Origin: an uncultured Leucobacter sp.
GTDB taxonomy: Bacteria; Actinomycetota; Actinomycetes; Actinomycetales; Microbacteriaceae
Direction of reading: 5' to 3'
Assembly (NCBI GenBank): GCA_937967375.1
Contig: CALCJF010000030.1
Coordinates: 1-50,839 of the forward strand
DNA: 50,839 nt
How positions within the stretch are numbered: the stretch's first letter is position 1; each line of letters begins with the position of its first letter. The notes under the pieces are model-generated. The model made no database searches. It was not told the DNA's origin and saw nothing but the letters and a program-made list of their open reading frames with translations. Position numbers and translations under genes: made by a program. Shown piece by piece: positions 16,252 through 24,361 of the stretch.

Positions 16252-17109
16252 ATGAGCGTCGAACACAACACCCGCCAGATCGAAGATGGCGTCGTCACAG
16301 ACCTGCGCGAGAAGATGACCTACGGCAGCTATCTCGATCTTGAGACGCTGTTCTCGGCACAGCACCCGGTCAGCCGACCCGAGCACCACGACGAGATGCT
16401 CTTCATCATCCAGCACCAGACCTCTGAGCTGTGGATGAAGCTCGCCATTCACGAACTGCGCAGTGCCCGCGAGCGTCTGCGGGCCGACGACCTCGGCACG
16501 GCGCTCAAGCAAATCGCCCGTGTCAAGCACATTCAAGAGGTGCTGACGCAGCAGTGGTCGGTGCTGGCGACGCTCACTCCAACCGAGTACGCGCAGTTTC
16601 GCGGGTCACTCGGCAACTCGTCGGGCTTTCAGTCGGTGCAGTACCGGGCGATCGAGTTCGCGCTTGGCAACAAGAACGAGCGCATGCTGCGCGTCTTCGA
16701 GGCCGAGCCCGAGAACCACGCGATGCTCGCTGCCGAGCTCGCCGAGCCCACGCTCTACGACGAATTCTTGCGCCTGATGGCACGCCGCGGGCTGCCCGTG
16801 CCCGAAGAGGTGCTGCACCGCGACGTTACCAAGGCGTACGAGATGAACGAGGCGCTCATCGCGACGTTTAAGCAGGTCTACGAGAACCCGAGCGAGCACT
16901 GGGATCTCTACGAGGCGTGCGAAGAGCTCGTCGATCTCGAAGACAACTTTCAGTTCTGGCGCTTTAGGCACCTGCGAGTCGTCACCCGCACGATCGGCAT
17001 GAAGATTGGCACGGGCGGGTCCAGCGGCGTGAGCTTCCTGCAGCGAGCACTCGAGCTCACGTTCTTCCCCGAGCTGTTCGCGGTGCGCACCGAGATCGGC
17101 GCGGCGTAG
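16252..17109 (+). CDS. kynA: Tryptophan 2,3-dioxygenase
   Basis: Haem enzyme that opens the indole ring of L-tryptophan with O2 to give N-formylkynurenine, the first step of the kynurenine pathway. All signature blocks are present: MTYGSYLDLETL, HDEMLFIIQHQTSELW (with the substrate-base His), SGFQSVQYR, and RTIGMKIGTGGSSG, which contacts substrate. At 285 residues it is full length. The ATG follows GGAGG. The next gene, an amidohydrolase starting 42 bp later, could be co-transcribed; no kynB or kynU is in the window. Confidence 0.97.
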   Translation: MSVEHNTRQIEDGVVTDLREKMTYGSYLDLETLFSAQHPVSRPEHHDEMLFIIQHQTSELWMKLAIHELRSARERLRADDLGTALKQIARVKHIQEVLTQQWSVLATLTPTEYAQFRGSLGNSSGFQSVQYRAIEFALGNKNERMLRVFEAEPENHAMLAAELAEPTLYDEFLRLMARRGLPVPEEVLHRDVTKAYEMNEALIATFKQVYENPSEHWDLYEACEELVDLEDNFQFWRFRHLRVVTRTIGMKIGTGGSSGVSFLQRALELTFFPELFAVRTEIGAA

Positions 17110-17151
17110 CCCCGGGTTGGCCTCGGTTTCAAGGTTGGTTGCGGCATCACG

Positions 17152-18288
17152 ATGAGCCACGAGGATCGCACGGTCGTCACCTGTCTCGACGCTTCGGGGC
17201 GGTGGCGCCCAGCACGGCTCACCCTTTCCCCGCTCGTTATTGGAAACTCCAATAACGAGAAGACAGAAGGGGCGTCTCCCTCCCAAACACTGGTTATTGG
17301 AAATTCCAATAACCAGGAAGTGGCGGGCCTGCGGGTCGAGTTTCTTGAGGGCGCTGAAAGAGGATCGGCCGCGCCTCTCGATTCAGGAGTCGTGACCGGC
17401 GGATTCACCGACTGGCACGTGCACCTGCACCTCATCGATCCGACAGCTCTCGCGGGCTCGCCGATCACTCGAGTGCACGACCTCGGTGGAGACCCCGCGT
17501 CCCTGGCACAGCTCGCGCAGACGGCACAAACGGCGAGTCTCACTGGTGCTGAGCCGAACCCCGCTCGCCCACCCGAGGTGCTCTACGCGGGCGCTTTTCT
17601 CACGCCTCCCGGCGGCTATCCGTCCGATCGGTCTTGGGCGCCCGAGGCGACTTACCGGGAGGTCGCAGGCGCACGAGACGCCGCGGCGGCCGTGCGCGAG
17701 ATGTCTGCCGCAGGCGCCTCGGCAATCAAGATCGCGAGCAACCGCGATTCCGGCCCCGTGTTCTCCGACGAGGTGTTCCTCGCGATCGTCGAGACGGCCC
17801 GGGCCGCCGGCCTGCCAGTGGTCGCACACGCAGAGGGTGCAGGAGAGGCGCTCCGCGCCGCCCGTCTCGGGGCGACTCGCCTCGCGCACGCCCCCTTCTC
17901 AGAGCGGCTGAGTGACGACGAACTCGCAGAGCTTGCCGCCACCACCGAATGGTGCTCGACCCTCGACATTCACGGCTGGGGCGAGCCCACCCCCGAGCAC
18001 GAGGTCGCGGTGGCCAACGTCAAGGCGTTCGTGCGCCTCGGCGGCCGTATTTTGTACGGCACCGACATGGGCAATGGCCCGACCCCGATCGGGCTCAACC
18101 CGCGCGAGTTGGCATCGCTCGCCGCCGCGGGGCTCACGCCCGAGCAACAGATCGCCGCGCTCACGCCCGGCGATCCTCGCAGCCCGAACGCCACCCTGCT
18201 CTGGGTGCCGCGCGACGATCGCGGCGAACTCGACGTCGCAGCGGCGCGCCGCCTGCTCGCCGATGATCTGAATAGTCTCGCGATGTAG
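17152..18288 (+). CDS. Amidohydrolase-superfamily enzyme interrupted by twin palindromes
   Basis: A 378-residue metal-dependent hydrolase. The complete ligand set is visible: HVHLH after the N-terminal beta segment, Lys in SAIKIASN, His in VVAHAEG, His in RLAHAPF and Asp in YGTDMG. This supports an active imidazolonepropionase-like enzyme cleaving an amide or cyclic amide. The N-terminal beta-sandwich contains two 27-bp palindromes that translate to LVIGNSNN twice, splitting RPARLTLSP from VAGLRVEF. The ATG at 17152 has a weak ribosome site; an in-frame GTG at 17320 would place both palindromes upstream of the gene but lose the first strand. Its position after kynA raises the possibility that it acts on N-formylkynurenine, which is speculation. 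Confidence 0.82.
   Translation: MSHEDRTVVTCLDASGRWRPARLTLSPLVIGNSNNEKTEGASPSQTLVIGNSNNQEVAGLRVEFLEGAERGSAAPLDSGVVTGGFTDWHVHLHLIDPTALAGSPITRVHDLGGDPASLAQLAQTAQTASLTGAEPNPARPPEVLYAGAFLTPPGGYPSDRSWAPEATYREVAGARDAAAAVREMSAAGASAIKIASNRDSGPVFSDEVFLAIVETARAAGLPVVAHAEGAGEALRAARLGATRLAHAPFSERLSDDELAELAATTEWCSTLDIHGWGEPTPEHEVAVANVKAFVRLGGRILYGTDMGNGPTPIGLNPRELASLAAAGLTPEQQIAALTPGDPRSPNATLLWVPRDDRGELDVAAARRLLADDLNSLAM
17233..17259. repeat. 27-bp perfect palindrome, first of a pair
   Basis: Arms CTCGTTATTGGA and TCCAATAACGAG flank a 3-nt centre AAC. Its AT-rich core contrasts with the GC-rich surroundings. It shares the core with the second palindrome 57 bp downstream. Confidence 0.95.
17290..17316. repeat. 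27-bp perfect palindrome, second of a pair
   Basis: Arms CTGGTTATTGGAA and TTCCAATAACCAG flank a single central A. Compared with the first copy the third arm base is G instead of C and its partner changed to match, so base pairing is conserved while sequence varies. Confidence 0.95.
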
Positions 18289-18325
18289 TGACCGGCGAGG
18301 GGCGGGAGCCGAACCCCACCCCGCG

Positions 18326-18400
18326 AACGTCATACAAGTGTGCGAGCGTCACACAGAATTACGGCGAATAGGCGTGATGTTCGCACACTTCTGTGACGTT
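18326..18400. repeat. Dispersed palindromic element, copy B
   Basis: The 27-nt left arm (18326-18352) and right arm (18374-18400) match at 23 of 27 positions; three of the four differences would be G-U pairs in RNA. It contains GTGTGCGAGCGTCACAC and TTCTGTGACGTTCG, shared with copies C and D. It sits between the convergent amidohydrolase and alcohol dehydrogenase genes, where it could act as a two-way terminator. Confidence 0.9.
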
Positions 18401-18447
18401 CGACGACTCACGAGTCCGGCCAGGGCACGGTTTGGCTGGGAAGACGT

Positions 18448-19689
18448 TTAGCCAAGCCGCGGGTCAACCCCCACGCGCACCTCGCGCCGTCTGGCCGCGC
18501 GCACGAGCGCCGCATCGAGATCAGCCAAAGCGTACGTCTCGCCCACCAGGCTCTCGAACGGATAGCGCTGCCAACAGCGCGAAAGAAAGTCGACCGCCCC
18601 GGCGAGGTCGGCGGGCGCGTAGTTGTGCACGCCCGAGATGCTGAGTTGCCTGCGCACGAGCCGCTCGGGCGCGAGCGCCACCGGGTCACTCGGAAACACG
18701 CTGCCGACCAGCACAATCGCAGCCCCGACGCCCGCAGACTCGATGCCTGTCGCGATGGCGCGCGGTGAGCCAGAGGCTTCGATCACCACGTCGACTGCAC
18801 CGTAGCGGGCATCGATTGCAGCCGGCTCACCCATCACCGGATCGATCATCGCGTCGGCGCCAAACTGCCTCGCGAGTTGCCGCCGAGCGGGCTCTGGGTC
18901 AGAGAGCACGACGTGCGCGCCCCGCTCCTTCGCCATCGCCGCGGCCGCGAGCCCGATGAGCCCGCCGCCGGTGATCAGCACGACTGAACCGTCAAACGGG
19001 ACGGTGCGCGACGCTGCGGCGAGCGCGGCGAAGGCGGTCGCGATTCCGCAGCCGGCGGGCGCCAGCACCTGGGCTGGTAGATCCTCGTCAACTCGCAGGA
19101 TCGCCGTGCCCGCTCGCAAGTGCACGTGCGTCGCAAAGCCGCCGGTGAGCTCCCAGCCTTGGCCGATGCGCTCGTGGCCATACTTGCGCAGCGTGCGGCA
19201 CTTCTGCGGCAGCCCTCGCTGGCACCTGTCGCACGCGCCGCAGTGCACGACGACCGACCACACGACGCGGTCACCGATCTGCACGGGCGAGCCGTCGAGT
19301 GTGAGCGGCGCATCGATGCCCAACGCGGTGACACGCCCGACCGTCTCGTGGCCGAGCACGAGCGGGGTTGCCTCGCTGCGGTGCCCGAGCACCGTATGCA
19401 CGTCTGAGCCGCAGACGGTCGCAAACTCGGTCTCGACCAGCACCTCGCCCGGCGCGAGCAGCACCTGCGGCACCGCGACCGGTTCGTGGGGCTGGCCGGG
19501 TCGCATGAAGAGCATCGCCGTCGCCTCCGGCAGGGCCAAGACTTTTTGCGGGGCGAGCGTCGGCTCGTCGGCGGGCGCAGCCGACTCGCCCGGCGCCTCA
19601 CTTGCCGGTTCCGTCGACAGAGCAGTTTCGACTAGAGGGTCAGCTTCGAGGGTGGCGGCACGCGCGCGACGCGGGGGGAGCAGGCGCAT
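18448..19689 (-). CDS. Phosphonate-associated zinc alcohol dehydrogenase (HpnZ-like)
   Basis: A 413-residue zinc-dependent MDR enzyme of the type repeatedly found in phosphonate catabolism clusters. Structural zinc ligands are in CGACDRCQRGLPQKC; catalytic zinc ligands are the Cys of ATVCGSD and the His-Glu of LGHETVG; the Rossmann loop is ITGGGLIGLAAA. It carries about 50 extra N-terminal residues rich in Ala and Pro before the domain begins near ALPEATAMLF, so the true start could be further in. It is the last gene of the operon, 2 bp after the HAD hydrolase. It may handle the aldehyde or alcohol produced during phosphonate breakdown; the substrate is not known to me. Confidence 0.85.
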   Translation of the reverse strand: MRLLPPRRARAATLEADPLVETALSTEPASEAPGESAAPADEPTLAPQKVLALPEATAMLFMRPGQPHEPVAVPQVLLAPGEVLVETEFATVCGSDVHTVLGHRSEATPLVLGHETVGRVTALGIDAPLTLDGSPVQIGDRVVWSVVVHCGACDRCQRGLPQKCRTLRKYGHERIGQGWELTGGFATHVHLRAGTAILRVDEDLPAQVLAPAGCGIATAFAALAAASRTVPFDGSVVLITGGGLIGLAAAAMAKERGAHVVLSDPEPARRQLARQFGADAMIDPVMGEPAAIDARYGAVDVVIEASGSPRAIATGIESAGVGAAIVLVGSVFPSDPVALAPERLVRRQLSISGVHNYAPADLAGAVDFLSRCWQRYPFESLVGETYALADLDAALVRAARRREVRVGVDPRLG

Positions 19690-19691
19690 GA

Positions 19692-20408
19692 TCAGAGGGC
19701 TCTGAAGGGTGGAAGGTCGCGCAGGCCAGTCACGGTATCGAGCACGTAGTCGGCTCCTGCGGCCTCGAGGGTGGCGCGGTCGTGCGCGCCGCTCAGCACG
19801 CCTGCGACAAGGCCAGCTCCCGCGCGGCGGCCCGACAGCACGTCGCTCTCGGTGTCGCCGAGCACGGCGACCGCCTGCACGCACGAGGCCCCGGTGCGCA
19901 GCAGCGCGGTGAGCACGAGGTCGGGTGCGGGGCGACCGCGGCCCGCATCGACCGGCGAGAGCGCCACGTCGACGAGCGAACGCCAGCCGAGCGAGTCGAG
20001 AATCGCGTCGCGAGTGACCGGCGCGAAGCCGGTGGTGAGCGCGACTTTCAGCCCGCGCTCGCGCAGCTCGCCGAGCAACTCGGCCGCACCGTCGATTGCC
20101 AACGCACCCGACTCCTCGACGATCTCCGCGTAGGCCCCCTCGAACGCTGCGGTCGCACGCTGCGCCAGCTCGGCGTCGCCACCCGAGAGGTGGGTGAAGA
20201 CGTCGATCTTCGACTGCCCCATCGTGTCGCGCACATAGCCGAGCGCCTCGCTCCACTGCATGCGCTCGGCCACGCCGGTGCGCTGGGCCGCGCGCTCGAA
20301 CGCTTGCTCAACCACGCCATCGTCTTGCACGGTCGTGCCCGCCATGTCGAACACGACGAGCTCGAGAGGGGTGGCTGCGATGTCGCTAATAGCGTCGGTG
20401 GTAGTCAT
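19692..20408 (-). CDS. PhnX-like HAD hydrolase (phosphonatase-like)
   Basis: A 238-residue haloacid-dehalogenase-fold hydrolase. The nucleophile is Asp21 in FDMAGTTV; later motifs are LTTGFAP, GRPAPD and GDTESD. The cap segment DTMGQSKIDVF aligns with the phosphonoacetaldehyde hydrolase cap, so Lys67 matches the Schiff-base lysine, but the neighbouring His of classical PhnX is Val70 here. It would cleave a C-P bond in a 2-oxoalkylphosphonate or act as a related phosphatase. Its ATG overlaps the stop of the FAD oxidoreductase gene (ATGA), implying coupled translation. Confidence 0.88.
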   Translation of the reverse strand: MTTTDAISDIAATPLELVVFDMAGTTVQDDGVVEQAFERAAQRTGVAERMQWSEALGYVRDTMGQSKIDVFTHLSGGDAELAQRATAAFEGAYAEIVEESGALAIDGAAELLGELRERGLKVALTTGFAPVTRDAILDSLGWRSLVDVALSPVDAGRGRPAPDLVLTALLRTGASCVQAVAVLGDTESDVLSGRRAGAGLVAGVLSGAHDRATLEAAGADYVLDTVTGLRDLPPFRAL

Positions 20409-21682
20409 TCGGTGTTCTCCTTGGAGCGCTGAGCGGGGGTGAGTTCTTGGGTGGCGCCAAGCAATGCGCCGTTCGCCTCGGCGGCCGGTGCGGCTGCGAC
20501 GACTGAGGTGGCGGGGGTCGCGGCACGAGCACCGAACGCAGCACCGAACGCCGCGTCGACCGCCCGCTGGGCGAGCCCGAAGCCGCAGGTCATGCCGATG
20601 CCGGTGGTGGCGGCGATGGCGCGTACGCCGGGCACGACCTCGCGGTCGAGAAACTCTCCGGAGCCGCTCGCATAGACGCCCTGCCAGCGCTCGATCACGC
20701 GAAGCGACGGCACGCCGAACAGCTCGAGCGCTTCGTCTATGAGGGCCTGCTGCGCGTCTTCGGACTGAAACGGCAGCGGCGCGGGATCGCGATGGTGGGT
20801 GTCGCCGACGATCACGCTGCCATCGGGCAGCTGCGTGTACATCTGATTCAGGTCGATCGCGGCGAGGTCGGGGCGAGCCGCATGCAGGCGCTCGCGCACT
20901 GGCTCGACCTCGGCGAGCGATTCGAAGCGGCCGTAACGCAGAAGCGACCACCCGGTGAGCAACGGTGCGTCGAGCTGAGCCGAGAGCGGCATTTGCACGC
21001 GCATCATGTCGAGCACGCAGCGCTGCACGCGCGCCTCTTCGGCGATGTCGGGCAGCAGGCGGTCAATGTCGTGATTCACGGCGAGGATCACCTGATCAGC
21101 CCGCACCGCTCCCCGAGTGGTGTGCACGACACCCGTCGCTACCGACGTTGCCGAGGTGCGCCACATGAACGCCACGCCGAGAGTGGAGAGGTACGCGACG
21201 ATCTTCTCTGCCGCCGTGCGCGGGTTCGCCTGCAGGTCGCCGAGCACGCGCGCGCCGCCGACGATCACGCGCCGGTCGACCGGGGCGAGAGCCGCGAACT
21301 CGTCGGCCCCGTAGACCTCGATGCCGCCACCTGCAGCGGCGGCCGAAACGAGCGCGAGCTCATCGTCGTGCCTCGCGGCGATGAGCGTGCCCGACTCGCG
21401 CAGCCAGAACCCGGCGTCGCGCGACAGCCGCAGCCAGGTCTCGCGACCCGCCTCGGCGAGCTCGCGCGCCTCGCCAGCCTGGGCGCCGATGCAGAGGTGA
21501 CCGAAGTTGCGAATGCTCGACCCCGTGGGGCGGGTGCCCTGCTCGATCACGCAGACGCTGAGCCCGCGGCGCACCGCAGCGTAGGCCGCGCCGAGCCCGA
21601 CGATGCCCGAGCCGACGACGACGAGGTCGTAGCCCTGCGCGGTAGGGGTGCCGAGGTTGGCACTGGAGTTCGACCGAATCAT
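20405..21682 (-). CDS. FAD-dependent oxidoreductase of phosphonate clusters (HpnW-like)
   Basis: A 425-residue flavoprotein of the DAO/glycine-oxidase fold. The FAD-binding loop VVVGSGIVGLGAA is at about 21-33, and the late FAD motif is ATTGIGMTCGFGLAQR. The middle includes SSIRNFGHLCIG and LRYGRFESLAEV, typical of the subgroup that travels with phosphonate genes. It probably oxidises the amine of 2-aminoethylphosphonate or an N-alkyl derivative to give phosphonoacetaldehyde, replacing the absent PhnW transaminase; this is inference. The start at 21682 shares one base with the phnE stop (TGATG). A tail of about 40 residues rich in Ala is probably disordered. Confidence 0.87.
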   Translation of the reverse strand: MIRSNSSANLGTPTAQGYDLVVVGSGIVGLGAAYAAVRRGLSVCVIEQGTRPTGSSIRNFGHLCIGAQAGEARELAEAGRETWLRLSRDAGFWLRESGTLIAARHDDELALVSAAAAGGGIEVYGADEFAALAPVDRRVIVGGARVLGDLQANPRTAAEKIVAYLSTLGVAFMWRTSATSVATGVVHTTRGAVRADQVILAVNHDIDRLLPDIAEEARVQRCVLDMMRVQMPLSAQLDAPLLTGWSLLRYGRFESLAEVEPVRERLHAARPDLAAIDLNQMYTQLPDGSVIVGDTHHRDPAPLPFQSEDAQQALIDEALELFGVPSLRVIERWQGVYASGSGEFLDREVVPGVRAIAATTGIGMTCGFGLAQRAVDAAFGAAFGARAATPATSVVAAAPAAEANGALLGATQELTPAQRSKENTE

Positions 21683-23481
21683 CAGCGCAGCGCCTTTCGC
21701 ATCCACATGGCGAGCCCCTCGACCAGCAAGACGGTCACGAGAATCATGAGCACGATCGACCCGACCAGCTGGTAGTTCGAGCCCTGGCCCGCGTTGAGCA
21801 GGTAGTAGCCGACGCCGCCACCGCCGACGATGCCGAGCAGGGTCGCCGCGCGAATGTTCGTGTCGATCAGGTAGAAGGTGTGGCCGATCAGCGCCTGCGC
21901 ACCCTGCGGCAGCGTCGCGCCGAAGAACATCTGCGTGCGGCTCGAACCGACCGCGATGAGCGCGCGCTCGGGCCCGCGAGGCACCTCTTCGAGCGAGTCG
22001 GCGATGAGCTTGCCGAGCAGCCCGACACCTCCGACCGCGAGCGCGATAGTGCCTGCCTGAGCCCCGAGGCCGGTGATCACGATCAACACGATCGCGAGGA
22101 TCAGCTCGGGAATGCCGCGAATGCCCACGAGCAGCAGACGAGCGCCGCCGCTGACGGCCCGGTTCGGCGCCACGTTTCGCGCGGCGAACGAGCCGAGCAC
22201 CATCGACACCACGAAGGTGATGAGTGCCGCGGCGAGCGCGATCTCGATCGTCTCGATCATGGCGAAGAAGATTCGCTCGAATCCGTAGCTGCCGAAGTTC
22301 GGCGGCCAGAACGAGGCGAGCACCGGCGGCAGCTTCGCCCAGAACGTCAAGAAGTCGCCCCAATTGATCTCGCTTACAACGACGCCGGCGATCACGACTG
22401 CAAGCGCAAGCCAGCCGAAGAAGACGTTTCGCACGCGCGCCGGCGTCCACGGCCGGCGAAGCGCCGCCTCAGGCGAGGCGAACACGCCACCGGCACGAGA
22501 AGGGCCGGGGCCGCCAGGGCCGCCAGCCGCGCCCGCGGCGACCGATGCAACGGCGCCGCGGCGCGATCCTCGCCCTGAAAACAGGCGAACGAACACACCC
22601 TTGCCCGCGTTCTCGCCGAGCATCGTGACGCGAACCGCGCCCGAGATGACCTCCATGGCGACGCAGAGCACGAAGATGACGAGCGCGATGCCGAGGCCGA
22701 GGCCGTAGTCGAGCGACTTGAACGCGTACGACATCTCGAGGCCGAGGCCGGCGACGCCGACGTAGCCGAGAATCACCGAGCCGCGCAGATTGATGTCGTT
22801 GCGGTGCAACACGGTCGCGACCCACGACGGGGTGACCTGCGGCAGAATGCCGGTCGTGAACTCCTGCAGCTTGGTACCGCCCGCCGCGCGAATCGCGAGG
22901 CGTGGCCCCTCGTCGATCTGCTCGATCGCGTCGGCGAACATTTTCGAGATCATGCCGATCGAGTGAATGCCGATCGCGAGAATGCCGGGCAGCGCGCCGA
23001 GCGAGAACAGCAGCACGAAGAGCATGGCGAGCACGACGTCGGGCAGCGCGCGGGTGAAGACGCCGATGAAGCGGGCGATGGCGCGGGCCGTGTGGCCCGG
23101 CGTCGTGTTCGAGGCCGCGAGGTAGGCGATCGGCACCGAGAGGATCGCGGCAAACACCGTGCCCGTCAGCACCAGGCCGACCGTCAGCACGGTGAGCTGC
23201 AGCAGCTTCGCGGGCTCGGGAAAGCTGAGGCCGCCGACTCGCGCAAAGAAGCGCTGGGCGTTGCCGAAGCTTTCGAACATGCTCGGCAGCGAGATGTCGA
23301 TGCGGGCGAGCGCTACGATCGCGAGCACGGCGATGATGCCGAGCGCGATGCCCGCGGCAATGCGCTGGGGGTCGAGCTTACGTTTTGGCGCGCGGGTTTC
23401 GAGGTCTTGCAGCGTGGGATCGCCCGCGCTGCGATGCGGGCTGCCGCCCTGCGGGCCGACGGCGACGAGGGTGGCGGTCAT
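21682..23481 (-). CDS. phnE: Phosphonate ABC transporter permease, two PhnE domains fused
   Basis: A 599-residue membrane protein made of two PhnE-type permease halves (about 40-300 and 350-599) joined by a Gly/Ala/Pro-rich linker with FVRLFSGRGSRRG. Both halves show the EAA-like loop: AIRAAGGTKLQEF in the first and ALIAVGSSRTQMFF in the second, each followed by a conserved coupling helix. One polypeptide thus supplies the whole transmembrane channel. The ATG at 23481 overlaps the phnC stop by 4 bp. It forms an importer with PhnC and PhnD for phosphonates. Confidence 0.95.
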   Translation of the reverse strand: MTATLVAVGPQGGSPHRSAGDPTLQDLETRAPKRKLDPQRIAAGIALGIIAVLAIVALARIDISLPSMFESFGNAQRFFARVGGLSFPEPAKLLQLTVLTVGLVLTGTVFAAILSVPIAYLAASNTTPGHTARAIARFIGVFTRALPDVVLAMLFVLLFSLGALPGILAIGIHSIGMISKMFADAIEQIDEGPRLAIRAAGGTKLQEFTTGILPQVTPSWVATVLHRNDINLRGSVILGYVGVAGLGLEMSYAFKSLDYGLGLGIALVIFVLCVAMEVISGAVRVTMLGENAGKGVFVRLFSGRGSRRGAVASVAAGAAGGPGGPGPSRAGGVFASPEAALRRPWTPARVRNVFFGWLALAVVIAGVVVSEINWGDFLTFWAKLPPVLASFWPPNFGSYGFERIFFAMIETIEIALAAALITFVVSMVLGSFAARNVAPNRAVSGGARLLLVGIRGIPELILAIVLIVITGLGAQAGTIALAVGGVGLLGKLIADSLEEVPRGPERALIAVGSSRTQMFFGATLPQGAQALIGHTFYLIDTNIRAATLLGIVGGGGVGYYLLNAGQGSNYQLVGSIVLMILVTVLLVEGLAMWMRKALR

Positions 23482-24311
23482 GCGCCGACCAGCTCGCGGT
23501 TGACGGCCTCGAGCTCGTCGGTCGGGGTGGCGACGCGGCCGTAGATCTCCATGACCTCTGCCTTGCTGAGCCCCTCCGCGGGGGTGTCGAGCACGAGCGC
23601 GCCGTGGCGCAAGCCGACGATGCGGTCGGCCCACGAGATCGCGAGGTCGACCTGGTGCAGGCTGCACACGACGGTCAGGCCGTCGGCGGCGGCGATCTCG
23701 CGAATGAGCGCCATCACCTGCGTGCTCGACTCGGGGTCGAGCGAGGCGACCGGCTCATCGGCGAGCAGCACCTCGGGGTTCTGCATGAGCGCCCTCGCGA
23801 TGGCGACGCGCTGCTGCTGGCCGCCCGAGAGTGTATCGGCGCGCTGGTAGGCGCGGTCGAGCAGGCCCACCCGGTCGAGGTGGCCGAGCGCCCGCAGTTT
23901 GAGCTCGCGCGAGTAGCCGAAAAGTCCAAGGCGCGGGGTGCGCAGCGAGCCGAGCGCGCCGCTCAGCACGTTCTCGAGCACCGTGAGCGCGCCCACGAGC
24001 TCGAACTGTTGAAAGATGAAGCCGACGCGGCTGCGCAGGCCGCGAAGGCTGCGGCCCGAGAGCCGGTTCACGGGCTCTCCGAGCACGCGCACCTCGCCTG
24101 CGGTGGGAGTCTCGAGGCCATTGAAGTGACGCAGCAGCGTCGACTTGCCCGAGCCCGAGAGGCCGAGCAGCACGAGCACTTCGCCCCTGCGCACGTTCAG
24201 CGAGACGTTGTCGAGTGCGACGGTCTCGTCGAAGCGCTTGGTGAGCCCGTCAACGCTGATGACGGGTGCGCCAGTGGCGGGGGTGGTGCTGTGGTGCTGT
24301 TCGTTTTGCAT
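23478..24311 (-). CDS. phnC: Phosphonate ABC transporter ATP-binding protein
   Basis: A 277-residue ABC ATPase energising phosphonate import. Walker A is GLSGSGKST at 50-58, the signature is LSGGQQQR, Walker B is VLLADEP, and the switch His is in CSLHQVD. LRHFNGLETPTAGEV and FQQFELV are typical of PhnC. It lies between phnD (50-bp gap) and phnE (4-bp overlap). Confidence 0.95.
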   Translation of the reverse strand: MQNEQHHSTTPATGAPVISVDGLTKRFDETVALDNVSLNVRRGEVLVLLGLSGSGKSTLLRHFNGLETPTAGEVRVLGEPVNRLSGRSLRGLRSRVGFIFQQFELVGALTVLENVLSGALGSLRTPRLGLFGYSRELKLRALGHLDRVGLLDRAYQRADTLSGGQQQRVAIARALMQNPEVLLADEPVASLDPESSTQVMALIREIAAADGLTVVCSLHQVDLAISWADRIVGLRHGALVLDTPAEGLSKAEVMEIYGRVATPTDELEAVNRELVGA

Positions 24312-24361
24312 GATGCTCGGCCTCTCGGTTCGTGACTCAGCGGGTAGCTAGTGGCCGGCGA

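Noticed and set aside
15869..16255. Plus-strand 128-codon frame before kynA
   Set aside because: Low-complexity Ser/Arg/Gln content, overlaps both neighbours, no recognisable motif.
17233..17316. CRISPR-like repeat pair
   Set aside because: Only two repeats, perfectly palindromic, with no cas genes or further spacers.
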